A stretch of DNA of 21,406 nucleotides from ZC4RG20 sp964553875. GTDB lineage: Bacteria > Pseudomonadota > Gammaproteobacteria > Steroidobacterales > Rariloculaceae. Numbering within the stretch: the stretch's first letter is position 1; each line of letters starts with the position of its first letter. The position numbers and the translations under genes are program-made. Of this stretch, positions 8,241 through 18,900 are shown piece after piece. The notes under the pieces were generated by a model. That model made no database searches, was not told the origin of the DNA, and saw only the letters and a program-made list of their open reading frames with translations. The stretch spans positions 1-21,406 of the forward strand of contig CAZKNH010000067.1 of assembly GCA_964553875.1 (NCBI GenBank). Reading direction: 5' to 3'.

Positions 8241-10427
8241 TCAGAACTCCTTCGTGAAGTCGATGCCCCAGCGCCGCGGCTTTGCCTTGAAGACGAACCC
8301 GCCCGGAGAGAACTCGGCGTTGTAGCGGACGTCGTTGAAGTTGCGCTGCCAAGCGACGACGGACCACCCGTCGCCGTAGATTCCCGCGCGCAGGTCGAGC
8401 AGGTTGACGGGATTGCGGACCGTGAGGTTGCTCGGCTCCCACCACGTGTCGCCGATGCGCTGGTAGTCGGCGCGGAAGAAGAAGTCGAGGCCCGAGCCGC
8501 CGAGAGGCCGGCGATACTGGAGCCCCGCGTTGATCGTGTCCTCTGACACGAGCGGCGCCTCGTTCCCGACGTAGGACGGCTCGGCCGCCGCCTTGATCTC
8601 GCTGTCGGTCGCGCCGTAGCCGAAGAAGAGCTCGAGATGATCCGAGACGCGGCCGGTGACGTCGAGCTCGAAGCCGCGGTAATCGACCTCGTCGAGGCTG
8701 CCCAGGTTCTGCGTCGAGCTGTCGGGCAGGAAGACGAAGAAATAGCTGCCCTCGGCGTCGGTATCGAACACGCTGAAGTTCAGGCTCACGCGGCCGTCGG
8801 CGAGCTGGCTCTTCAGGCCGAACTCGAGCGTCTCGGCAACCTCCGCGTCGAACAGGTCGCCGACGCCCGGGACGCCCGCCGAGCCGACTCCGGTTTGATT
8901 GAAGCCGCCGCTCCTGAAGCCCTTGCTGTAGCCGCCGAAGAGGGTGAGGTTCTGGGACGGCGAATAGCGCAAGGTCACGCGCGGCTGAAGCTCGTCCCAC
9001 GTCTCTTCGCGCACGTTTCCGGTCTCGCCGCTCAATCTGGCGCCTTCGAGGAACGCCTGCGGCGTCAGGGTCGTCTGCTCGCGGGTGTCCTCGTCGTAAC
9101 GAAGCGCGGCGGACAGCTCGAGCCGATCGGAGATGTCGTAGGCGATTTCGCCGAACACCGACCACGCGAAGTTGTCCTGCTCGTCCGCGAGGAACGTGGT
9201 TTGGAAAGAGTCGGGAAAGGTTTCGGTGTCGCCCGGGAATCTGCCGCGCGGGGTCCGATAGACCGGAAACGCGCCGAGCCCGCGGTCGACGATGTTGCCG
9301 GTCGAGATGAAGCGGTCGGTGCCGATCATGTAAGCGCCGGCGATCCATCGCAAGCGTCCGTCGTCGGCCGACGTGAAGCGCACCTCCTGGCTCCACGTCT
9401 CGACGTCGAGGAACTGACTCTGCGCCCAGTCGTCGCCCAAAAGGTTGAAAAAGAACGATTCCGGGATCGGCAGGAAATCGAACTGATCGCCGGTCAGGAT
9501 CTCCTCGATCGTGTCGAACGACGTGATCGCCGTCAGCGTGCCGGCGTCGGTCTCGTAATCGAGCTTCAGCGACAGCTGGCCGAGGTCCCGGTCGTTGATC
9601 CCCGGATTGTTGACACGGACCGGCAGGCTCGTGTCGTTCGCGTCGCCGACGATGTTGAAGTAAAGCGCCTGAGTCTCGACCTCGGAGTAGTAGAGGCGCA
9701 CGTCCGCGCGGAAGCGTTCGGTGGGATCCCAGATCAAGCGGAGCCGCGCGGACTGATCCTTGAACGGATCCGCCTCGTCGCCGAGATAGACGTTGTCGAT
9801 CCACCCGTCCGTATCGTAGTAGGACAGCGCGGCGTGATACTTCAGCCTGTCCGAGCCGCCGAGCGGTCCGCTTCCCATGATCTGGGCCGTCATGCCGGGG
9901 CCGTCGTCGTAGCCGAGCCGCGCGCGTCCCTCGAACTCGTCGCCCGGCTCGCGTGTCGTGATCACGATCGCGCCGCCGATCGCGTTTCGGCCGTATACGG
10001 CACCCTGCGCGCCCTTCAGCACCTCGATCTGCTGGACGTCGAACAGCTCCTGCGTGAATTGCGCCGGGTTCGACATCAGCACGCCGTCGATCAGCACCGC
10101 GACCGACGGCTCGCTGTTACGTGCCTGCGAGATGCCGCGGATCGTGATGAACGACGTGCCCTGGTTCTGCGTCTCGACGAGCGTCACGTTCGGCGTCAGC
10201 GATATGAAGTCCTGCGGACGCTGGATCCCGGCAGCTTCGATCGCCGCCTCGTCGAAGACGGTGATCGTGACCGGGACCTCCTGGAACGATTCCGCACGCC
10301 GCCGCGCCGTCACGACGATTTCCTCGAGGGCCGAGCCTTGCGCGAGCGCGCGGCTCGGCGAGAACGCGGACAGCACCGCGCTCGTGATCAGTCCGGTGCC
10401 GACGACGTAGTTGCTCTTCGCGATCAC
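8241..10427 (-). CDS. TonB-dependent outer-membrane receptor (first)
   Basis: A 728-aa energy-coupled outer-membrane transporter. Residues 1-30 form a signal peptide ending in SRALAQ. The TonB box is EEIVVTA (35-41). The plug domain runs from about 50 to 160 and contains the ITIRGIS, VAVLIDGV, IEVLKGAQGAVYGRNAIGGA signature. The remainder is a beta barrel ending in FTKEF, with the usual terminal phenylalanine. The open frame extends upstream to 10556, but the GTG at 10427 has AAGGAG 7 bases before it and gives the signal peptide directly, so it was chosen. Related receptors carry ferric siderophores, vitamins, sugars or aromatic compounds; the ligand here is unknown. The gene heads the minus-strand series and diverges from an XRE-type regulator. 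Confidence 0.93.
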   Translation of the reverse strand: MIAKSNYVVGTGLITSAVLSAFSPSRALAQGSALEEIVVTARRRAESFQEVPVTITVFDEAAIEAAGIQRPQDFISLTPNVTLVETQNQGTSFITIRGISQARNSEPSVAVLIDGVLMSNPAQFTQELFDVQQIEVLKGAQGAVYGRNAIGGAIVITTREPGDEFEGRARLGYDDGPGMTAQIMGSGPLGGSDRLKYHAALSYYDTDGWIDNVYLGDEADPFKDQSARLRLIWDPTERFRADVRLYYSEVETQALYFNIVGDANDTSLPVRVNNPGINDRDLGQLSLKLDYETDAGTLTAITSFDTIEEILTGDQFDFLPIPESFFFNLLGDDWAQSQFLDVETWSQEVRFTSADDGRLRWIAGAYMIGTDRFISTGNIVDRGLGAFPVYRTPRGRFPGDTETFPDSFQTTFLADEQDNFAWSVFGEIAYDISDRLELSAALRYDEDTREQTTLTPQAFLEGARLSGETGNVREETWDELQPRVTLRYSPSQNLTLFGGYSKGFRSGGFNQTGVGSAGVPGVGDLFDAEVAETLEFGLKSQLADGRVSLNFSVFDTDAEGSYFFVFLPDSSTQNLGSLDEVDYRGFELDVTGRVSDHLELFFGYGATDSEIKAAAEPSYVGNEAPLVSEDTINAGLQYRRPLGGSGLDFFFRADYQRIGDTWWEPSNLTVRNPVNLLDLRAGIYGDGWSVVAWQRNFNDVRYNAEFSPGGFVFKAKPRRWGIDFTKEF

Positions 10428-10583
10428 GTGCGTTCTCCTTGTGGATGTGAAGGTCACGACCAACGAGGCGATGGCGTTGCACGTTTCCGGTACGGCGAGG
10501 AGAGCCGTTTGCGGACCTGCCGCCGTCGACGGCTTCGCGGCGTTGACGGGGTCCAACGTCGAGCAGCCGATAAGATTCCGTAG

Positions 10584-10589
10584 ATTCTA
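10584..10589 (-). promoter_or_regulatory. Possible -10 box of the first receptor
   Basis: TAGAAT on the minus strand, about 157 bases before the receptor start. No good -35 match lies at 16-18 bases, so it may need an activator. The 10-base word around it, AGATTCTAGC on the plus strand, is also found upstream of the MetE-like gene (12945-12954). Confidence 0.25.
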
Positions 10590-10750
10590 GCGCCGACGTC
10601 GGCCGGCCGTACCGGCCAGTGTGGCGCTTCGGCGACGAGAGCGCACGGCGCCCGATGCGGCTAACCCGGCGATGCCGATTCGCTAGTCGTGTGCGTGCGA
10701 CGCGATCGCTCCCCCGGCGAAGCTGCCCGGCGCGGTCACGGCCGGTGTGC

Positions 10751-10794
10751 GGCTGGTTGCGCATATGCTGGTAGAATTACCAACAGCACCAGCC
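10751..10794. promoter_or_regulatory. Nested palindromic operator candidate
   Basis: The outer arms are a perfect inverted repeat, GGCTGGT at 10751-10757 and ACCAGCC at 10788-10794. Inside them is a second dyad, GCTGGTA at 10767-10773, four bases, then TACCA at 10778-10782, with the match extending to CAGC (10784-10787) across one extra base. GCTGGT therefore occurs twice on the plus strand and once cleanly on the minus strand. It ends exactly where the regulator's candidate -35 box begins. The natural reading is a binding site for the adjacent XRE regulator acting on both genes; binding is inferred. Confidence 0.5.
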
Positions 10795-10823
10795 TTGTGA
10801 AGCCGGGCGGGTTCACCTACATT
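10795..10823 (+). promoter_or_regulatory. Candidate promoter of the XRE regulator
   Basis: TTGTGA at 10795-10800, a 17-base spacer and TACATT at 10818-10823, each matching the sigma-70 consensus at four of six positions. It directly abuts the palindromic operator candidate, an arrangement that fits autoregulation. The expected transcript would have a leader of roughly 90 bases. Confidence 0.4.
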
Positions 10824-10921
10824 GGCGCCCGCCGATTCGGCCGATCGGCTTGTCGATGGAGGGTCGGGTATCAAACCAGGCGCCGTGTCTCGGGCGCTTC
10901 AAGCCGGGGTAAAGAGCATTG

Positions 10922-11737
10922 GTGGATTCTCGGAAACGGCAGCTCAGTGAATTTCTGAAGAGCTGCCGCGCGCGGGTTTCACCCGCGGACGTCGGGCTCC
11001 CCGAGGCGGACCGGCGTCGTACGCCGGGCCTGCGCCGCGAGGACGTCGCGGCGCTCGCCGGCGTCAGCGTGACGTGGTACACGTGGCTCGAGCAGGGCCG
11101 GGACATTCAGGTCTCGGCGGCCGTGCTCGAGCGCATCTCGTCGACACTGCAGCTGTCGCCGGACGAGCGCGAGTACCTCTTCGCGCTCGTGCAGCACCGG
11201 CCCGCGCCGCCGCTCAATTGGCGTGAAGCAGAGGTGAGCCCGGCGCTGCAGCGCACGCTCGATGCGCTGGGCGTCCCGGCGATCGCGATGACGGTCAGGT
11301 GGGACGTGCTCGCCTGGAATCGGCTGGCCTGCAAGGTATTCCGCGATTACTCGAAGATTCCGCCGGAGCGGCGCAATCTGCTGCGCATCCTGCTCGTCGA
11401 CGAGAAGGTCTATCCGAAGGACCCGGAGCTGTTCGACGCGATGGCGCATCGGGTCATCGCGAAGTTCCGCGTCGACTACAGCCCGTTCACCGGTGACCCG
11501 GACTTCGAGCAACTCATCAGCGAGCTCGAGAGCGAGTCCGAGACGTTCCGGCGACTTTGGAACAGCTCCGAGGTCGTCGGCCGTTCCGAGGCGATCGTGC
11601 GCCACCCGCAGCTCGGCGGCGTCACGCTCGAGCACACGTCCTACGTGCCGGAGGGAAGCCCGGGGCTACGGGTGGTGATCTACTGCCCGCACGACGACGA
11701 GAGCCGCGCGAAGATCGACGCGCTCAAGGCCGCGTAA
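10922..11737 (+). CDS. XRE-family regulator with MmyB-type sensor domain
   Basis: A 271-aa DNA-binding protein. Residues 4-90 are an XRE helix-turn-helix domain with the family block TPGLRREDVAALAGVS followed by WYTWLEQGRD (about 35-61). From about residue 115 the MmyB-like ligand-binding domain begins, with the typical RWDVLAWNRLACKVF and NLLRILL segments; it is PAS-like and in relatives binds small hydrophobic ligands. The GTG at 10922 has AAAGAG-type pairing 5 bases before it and is preferred over the adjacent in-frame TTG at 10919, which would be too close. It diverges from the first receptor gene and converges, with only 26 bases between stop codons, on the MetE-like gene. It probably controls one or both neighbouring receptor loci. 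Whether it represses or activates cannot be told. Confidence 0.9.
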   Translation: MDSRKRQLSEFLKSCRARVSPADVGLPEADRRRTPGLRREDVAALAGVSVTWYTWLEQGRDIQVSAAVLERISSTLQLSPDEREYLFALVQHRPAPPLNWREAEVSPALQRTLDALGVPAIAMTVRWDVLAWNRLACKVFRDYSKIPPERRNLLRILLVDEKVYPKDPELFDAMAHRVIAKFRVDYSPFTGDPDFEQLISELESESETFRRLWNSSEVVGRSEAIVRHPQLGGVTLEHTSYVPEGSPGLRVVIYCPHDDESRAKIDALKAA

Positions 11738-11763
11738 CCGCGCGCGATCGGGACGCGTCGCGT

Positions 11764-12915
11764 CTAGAGCGCGCGTCGTCGCCCCCAGAGCTCCTCGGTC
11801 GCGAGCGCCGCGCCGGCGACGAGCGCCTCGAGCTTCGCCCACATCACCGACGGATGGACGCGCTGGATCGAGTCGATCTGCGCGAAGCCGCAATCGGTGC
11901 CCGCGATGACGTTCTCGCGGCCGACGAGGCGCGCGTAGCGCACGATCCGATCCGCGACGAGACGCGGATGCTCCACCGTCGTCGTGTGATGCGTGACGAC
12001 GCCCGGGATCAGGATCTTGCCCTCCGGCAGACGCCGGCGCTGCCAGACCCGCCATTCGTGCTCGTGGCGCGGGTTCGCGGCCTCGATCGAATAGGCCCCG
12101 GCGTTGACCTCGAGCACGAGGTCGATGATCTCCTCGAGCGGGGCGTCGGAGACGTGCGGCACGTGCCAGCTTCCGAAGCAGACGTGATATCTCACGCGGT
12201 CCTCCGGGATGCCGGCGAGGGCGTGGTTCAGCGCTTCGATGCGCAATTCCGCCCACTCGCGGTATCGGCGGGGATCCCGCCGCACGAGATCGTCGTACAT
12301 GTTCGCGAGCAGAGCGTCGTCGACTTGCAGAAGGAAGCCGGCCGCGTGGATCGCCTCGTATTCCTGCCGGAGCGCATCTGCGATCGCGAACACGAAGTCG
12401 CGCTCGTTGCCGTAATACTCGTCGACGCCGTTGTAGGCGGTGCTCGCCGGCGCGACCGCGGTCATGAAGACTTCGCGCGCGCCGCATAGGGCTGCCGCGC
12501 GGCGCAGGTTGTCGATGTCCCGCTCGATCTCGGCACCGCCGCGATAGCCGATCGGCCCGATACAGGCTTCCGTCGGCATGCCGTGGATCGCGCGCGGCAT
12601 CGTCTCGGCGAAGAAGTCCGCGAAACGCTCACGGTCGCTGCCGAGCCAGCGCAGCGGAGTGAGCACGTCGGTGCGGATCTCGAAGCCGGTCAGGCGCTCG
12701 AGTATGTAGGCTGCCCAGCTCGACTTGCCGAACTCGCCGTCGTTCACGATGTCGAGCCCGGTCTCGACCTGACGAAGCACGACTTCCTCGACCGAGCGCC
12801 TGAGGAGCTCGTCGCGCTCCCGAGGCCATGCGCCTTCGCGCGGCCGAACGAGCTCGGCCGGCCGCACGAGGCTGCCGACGTGTGTCGTCAGGATTCGATC
12901 GTGACTGCAGAGCAT
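11764..12915 (-). CDS. Free-standing MetE-like zinc methyltransferase
   Basis: A 383-aa protein of the cobalamin-independent methionine synthase (MetE C-terminal barrel) superfamily, which also includes epoxyalkane:coenzyme M transferase. The start HDRILTTHVGSLVRP is typical. The zinc ligands expected for this fold are all present: HVC (H244, C246), the glutamate in YSIEAAN (E278) and the cysteine in GTDCGF (C342). It lacks the N-terminal barrel of full MetE (about 750 aa), so it needs another methyl donor or performs another thiol alkyl transfer. No ribosome site precedes the ATG at 12915; the family-conserved N-terminus supports this start. A TAGAAT box lies 31 bases upstream. It is divergent from the second receptor. 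Acting on thiols or on methyl groups released by a LigM-type enzyme is inference. Confidence 0.85.
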   Translation of the reverse strand: MLCSHDRILTTHVGSLVRPAELVRPREGAWPRERDELLRRSVEEVVLRQVETGLDIVNDGEFGKSSWAAYILERLTGFEIRTDVLTPLRWLGSDRERFADFFAETMPRAIHGMPTEACIGPIGYRGGAEIERDIDNLRRAAALCGAREVFMTAVAPASTAYNGVDEYYGNERDFVFAIADALRQEYEAIHAAGFLLQVDDALLANMYDDLVRRDPRRYREWAELRIEALNHALAGIPEDRVRYHVCFGSWHVPHVSDAPLEEIIDLVLEVNAGAYSIEAANPRHEHEWRVWQRRRLPEGKILIPGVVTHHTTTVEHPRLVADRIVRYARLVGRENVIAGTDCGFAQIDSIQRVHPSVMWAKLEALVAGAALATEELWGRRRAL

Positions 12916-12945
12916 CCGGGTGTTCGCGGGTGTCGCGGCGGCGAG

Positions 12946-12951
12946 ATTCTA
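12946..12951 (-). promoter_or_regulatory. Possible -10 box of the MetE-like gene
   Basis: TAGAAT on the minus strand, 31 bases before the ATG. There is no recognisable -35 box at the usual distance. The surrounding AGATTCTAGC word is shared with the region upstream of the first receptor. Confidence 0.3.
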
Positions 12952-13000
12952 GCAGCGGCGCGTAGGGCTCGGCCGTCCGATCTGATCGCTTGCGCGATGA

Positions 13001-13034
13001 ATACTGGACAAGGTAGTGGCAATACCAGTATAGA
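13001..13034 (+). promoter_or_regulatory. Promoter of second receptor within a dyad
   Basis: A -35-like TGGACA (13005-13010, five of six consensus bases), an 18-base spacer and TATAGA (13029-13034, four of six) form a candidate sigma-70 promoter. A perfect 7-bp inverted repeat, ATACTGG at 13001-13007 and CCAGTAT at 13025-13031, overlaps both boxes, and an inner GGTA/TACC pair (13012-13015, 13023-13026) nests inside it. A dimeric regulator bound here would block polymerase. The stretch is visibly richer in A and T than the coding background. Confidence 0.5.
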
Positions 13035-13047
13035 TAGTTGCCTAGTC

Positions 13048-13078
13048 GTTGCATTTCGTGCGACTGCACAATTGCAAC
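13048..13078 (+). promoter_or_regulatory. Imperfect dyad in second receptor's leader
   Basis: GTTGCA at 13048-13053 pairs with TGCAAC at 13073-13078, and an inner GTGC (13058-13061) pairs with GCAC (13066-13069), leaving one mismatch and one bulge. It lies just downstream of the predicted start point. In RNA it would fold into a hairpin of about 12 pairs, ahead of a run of seven A (13092-13098) and the ribosome site. It could be a second operator or an mRNA leader structure. Confidence 0.45.
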
Positions 13079-13140
13079 AGTCTGGCGAACGAAAAAAACA
13101 ATATCGCCGGGACCCTCTTACCTTTGATTGGGGAGTAGTG

Positions 13141-15708
<2,568 letters not shown>

Positions 15709-15794
15709 GCCGCGTGATGGCTGCGCGCCGCCGCATGCCGCGCGGCGGGCGCGCCGACCAGAATAACGACGGGGAGGAGAGCGGCCAGGACGGA

Positions 15795-15821
15795 GCCGGG
15801 GGCCGGATGACGGCCCCCGGC
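15795..15821. terminator. Strong hairpin between convergent genes
   Basis: A perfect 11-bp stem (GCCGGGGGCCG at 15795-15805, CGGCCCCCGGC at 15811-15821) with a 5-base loop lies 87 bases after the second receptor's stop codon. The downstream flavoprotein gene converges on it from the other side, so it may serve both strands. There is no T-run. The rest of the 280-base gap (15709-15988) shows no gene. Confidence 0.6.
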
Positions 15822-15988
15822 CTTCCGCGGAGTCCGTAGCGTGAGACAGCGCCGGCGTCGCAGCACCGGGCGGCACACGGCACCATCGTTCAGCCTGGGC
15901 AGATAGCCCTCGAATGGCACCAAAGGTCGCGGTCGGAGCGCGCCGTGCAGCACCACGTCGCGGCTCGAGCGCGGCCGTGCGCGATCCG

Positions 15989-18900
15989 TTACGCGTTCGA
16001 TCGCATGACGCGTTCCCCTGTCGACGGCAGACCGGCTCCCGGTGCGGTCGGGCCGCCGTCGAGCGCGGCGGCGAGCACACGTGCGGCGTGCCATGCGCTG
16101 CGGCTGGCGCCGTCGCGAATCTGGTGCCGGCAGCTCGTGCCGTCGGCGACGATCAGCGTGTCGGCGGATGCGTTTCTGACGGCGGGCAGCAGCCGGTCCT
16201 CGCCGATGCGGAACGATACGTCGATGTGCCGCGCGTCGAACCCGAACGCTCCGGCCATCCCGCAGCAGCCCGACTGCAGCACTTCGACGTCGAGCCCGCC
16301 GATGAGCTCGAGCGCGCCGACGACGGCGGGCACCGCACCGAAGGCCTTCTGATGGCAGTGACCGTGCACGAGCACGCGCGTCGCGGGGCGTGCATGGAAG
16401 GGCAGCGGAGCGCGGCGCTCGCGCGCGTCGCGGACGATCAGCTCCTCGAGGAGCAGCGCCGAGTCGGCGAGCGCCTTCGCGGCCGGCCCGGGCAGCAGCG
16501 CCGGGAGCTCGTCGCGCAGGCCGAGCACGCATGCGGGCTCGAGGCCGACGACCGGCACGCCGCGCTCGAGATGGGGCGCCACGGCGTCGAGCAGGCGGCG
16601 GGCCTCGCGTCGAGCCTCCTCGATCATCCCGGACGCGAGATACGTGCGGCCGCAGCACAGCGGGCGCCGCCCGTCGCCGGGGCGCGGCTCGGCAACGACG
16701 ATCCGGTACCCCCCGGCCGTCAGCACGTCGACCGCGGCACGCAGGTTCTCGGGCTCGAACCAGCGATTGAATGTGTCGGCGAGAAGCACGACGTCGCGCG
16801 TCGTCGCGCCCGCCGCGGGGCCGACGCCTTCCTTGCGCGTCGGATCGCTCGCCGACGGCGCGCTCGCCCGCGCCGCCCACGCGCGTGCGCAGGCATCCGC
16901 TTCCGCCTGTCCGCGGAAATAGTCGCGACGCCAGCGTGGCCAGCTGCGTCGCGCGGCAAGGCCGAGGGCAGCCTCGGCGAGGCGCGCGGCACCGGGCACG
17001 CTTTCGCGCGCGTTCGAGAGCGGCGCGAACCGCGCAGCCCACGGCGCGTAGCGAGGCAGATGCGCGACGAGCAGATCCTTGAGCGGGCGGGCGCGGCGCT
17101 TGTGATATTGGTGCAGGAATTCGATCTTCATGCGGGCCATGTCGACGCCCGTCGGGCATTCGCGTCGGCAGCCCTTGCAAGAGACGCAGAGCTCGAGCGT
17201 TCGATAGAGCTCGTCGGACGCGAGCGCGTCGGGTCCGAGCTGACCGGACAGCGCAAGGCGTAACGTGTTCGCGCGCCCGCGCGTGACGTCGCGCTCGTCG
17301 CGCGTCACGCGATACGACGGGCACATCGTGCCGGCGTCGAACTTCCGGCAATGCCCGTTGTTGTTGCACATCTCGACCGCGGCCGCGAAGCCGCGCGCCG
17401 AGTCGTTCGTGTCGACGTCGTGCGCGGACCAGTCGAGACCCGTGTCGAGCCGCAGCGTCACGTAGCCCGGCTTGTAGCGGAAGAGCGTCCGATCGTCCAT
17501 CCTGGGCGGCGCGACGATCTTGCCGGGATTCATCAGGCCGCGCGGATCGAACGCGGCCTTCAGCTCCGCGAACGCCTGCGCAAGCCGCGGCCCGTACACG
17601 CGCTCTATCCATTCCGACCGCACGAGGCCGTCGCCATGCTCGCCCGAGTACGACCCCTTGTACTCGCGGACCATCGCGCACGCTTCCTCGGCGATCGCGC
17701 GCATCGTCGCGGCGCCTTCGGCCGTCTTCATGTTCAGCACGGGGCGCACGTGCAGGCAGCCGACGGACGCGTGCGCGTAGAACGTCCCGCGCGTGCCGTG
17801 CTTCTCGAAGATGCGGGTGAGACGGTCCGTGTAATCCGCGAGGTGCTCGAGCGGCACGGCGCAGTCCTCGATGAACGAGACGGGCTTACCGTCGCCCTTC
17901 ATCGACATCATGATGTTGAGACCCGCCTTGCGGACCTCCCATACCGCGCGCTGGGCCGCCGGCTCGACGACGTCGACCACGCTCCCGGGCAGACCGAGGT
18001 CGCCCATCAGCTCGCCGAGCCGCGCAAGCTTCGCAAGCTGCGCGGCACGGTCGTCGCCCGCGAACTCGACGAGCAGGATCGCGTCCGGGTCGCCGCGCAC
18101 GACGGCGTTCGTCGTATCGCGAAACGCCGCGATCTCGCGCGACAGCTCGATCATCGTCCGGTCGACGAGCTCGACCGCGTCGGGCCCGAGCGCGACGATG
18201 TGCCGCGTCAGGTCCATCGCCTGATAGAACGTCGGGAAATGCACGACGCCGAGCACCTTGTGCGCCGGTATCGGCGCGAGCTTGAGCTCGAGGCTCGAAA
18301 GCCACGCGAGCGTCCCCTCGGAGCCGACGAGGAGATGCGCCATGTTGAACGCGCCCGTGTCCGAAGCCATGTCGAGGTTGTAGCCCGCGACCCGCCGCTG
18401 CACCTTCGGCACGCGCGCTGCGATCTCGTCCTTCTCGCGCGCGTAGAGGCGTCTGACGGTCGCGACGAGGTCGGCGTGACGGGAGCCGTGGGTTCCGCCG
18501 TCGGACGCGCCGAGCGCTTCATCGGCACCGACTTCGCCGAAGCGGAGCACCTCGCCGGTCGGCAGCCACGCTTCGGCCGCGAGCACGTTGTGCACCATGT
18601 TCCCGTAGCGAAGCGAACGGGCGCCGCAGCTGTTGTTGCCGGCCATGCCGCCCAGCGTCGCCTGCGCGGAAGTCGACACGTCGACGGGGAACCAGAGCCC
18701 GTGCGGTTTCAGCGCCGCGTTCAGCCGATCGAGCACGATCCCCGGCTCGACGCGCACGGTGCGGCGCTCGACGTCGAGCTCGAGGATCCGATCGAGGTGG
18801 CGGCTGTGGTCGATCACGAGCGCCTCGCCGACCGTCTGGCCGCACTGCGAGCTGCCCGCACCGCGCGGCAGGATCGGGACGCCCAGGTCCGCGGCGATCT

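Larger units (their letters stand above)
10428..10921. other. Divergent control region, receptor and regulator
   Basis: This 494-base gap has no credible gene. It holds the receptor's AAGGAG ribosome site, a possible minus-strand -10 box (TAGAAT at 10589-10584), a GGCCGG/CCGGCC inverted repeat at 10601-10606 and 10612-10617, a palindromic operator candidate at 10751-10794 and a candidate promoter for the regulator just after it. The two genes are read away from each other, so this region probably controls both. Confidence 0.6.

Noticed and set aside
10428..10556. N-terminal extension of the first receptor frame by 43 codons
   Set aside because: It would bury the signal peptide; GTG 10427 has AAGGAG at ideal spacing.
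8637..10583. 648-aa plus-strand open frame opposite the first receptor
   Set aside because: The minus-strand frame encodes a complete TonB receptor; this frame has shadow composition and no recognisable motif.
12583..13140. N-terminal extension of the second receptor frame by 186 codons
   Set aside because: It runs through the MetE-like gene on the opposite strand and the divergent promoter; ATG 13141 has a ribosome site and a signal peptide directly after it.
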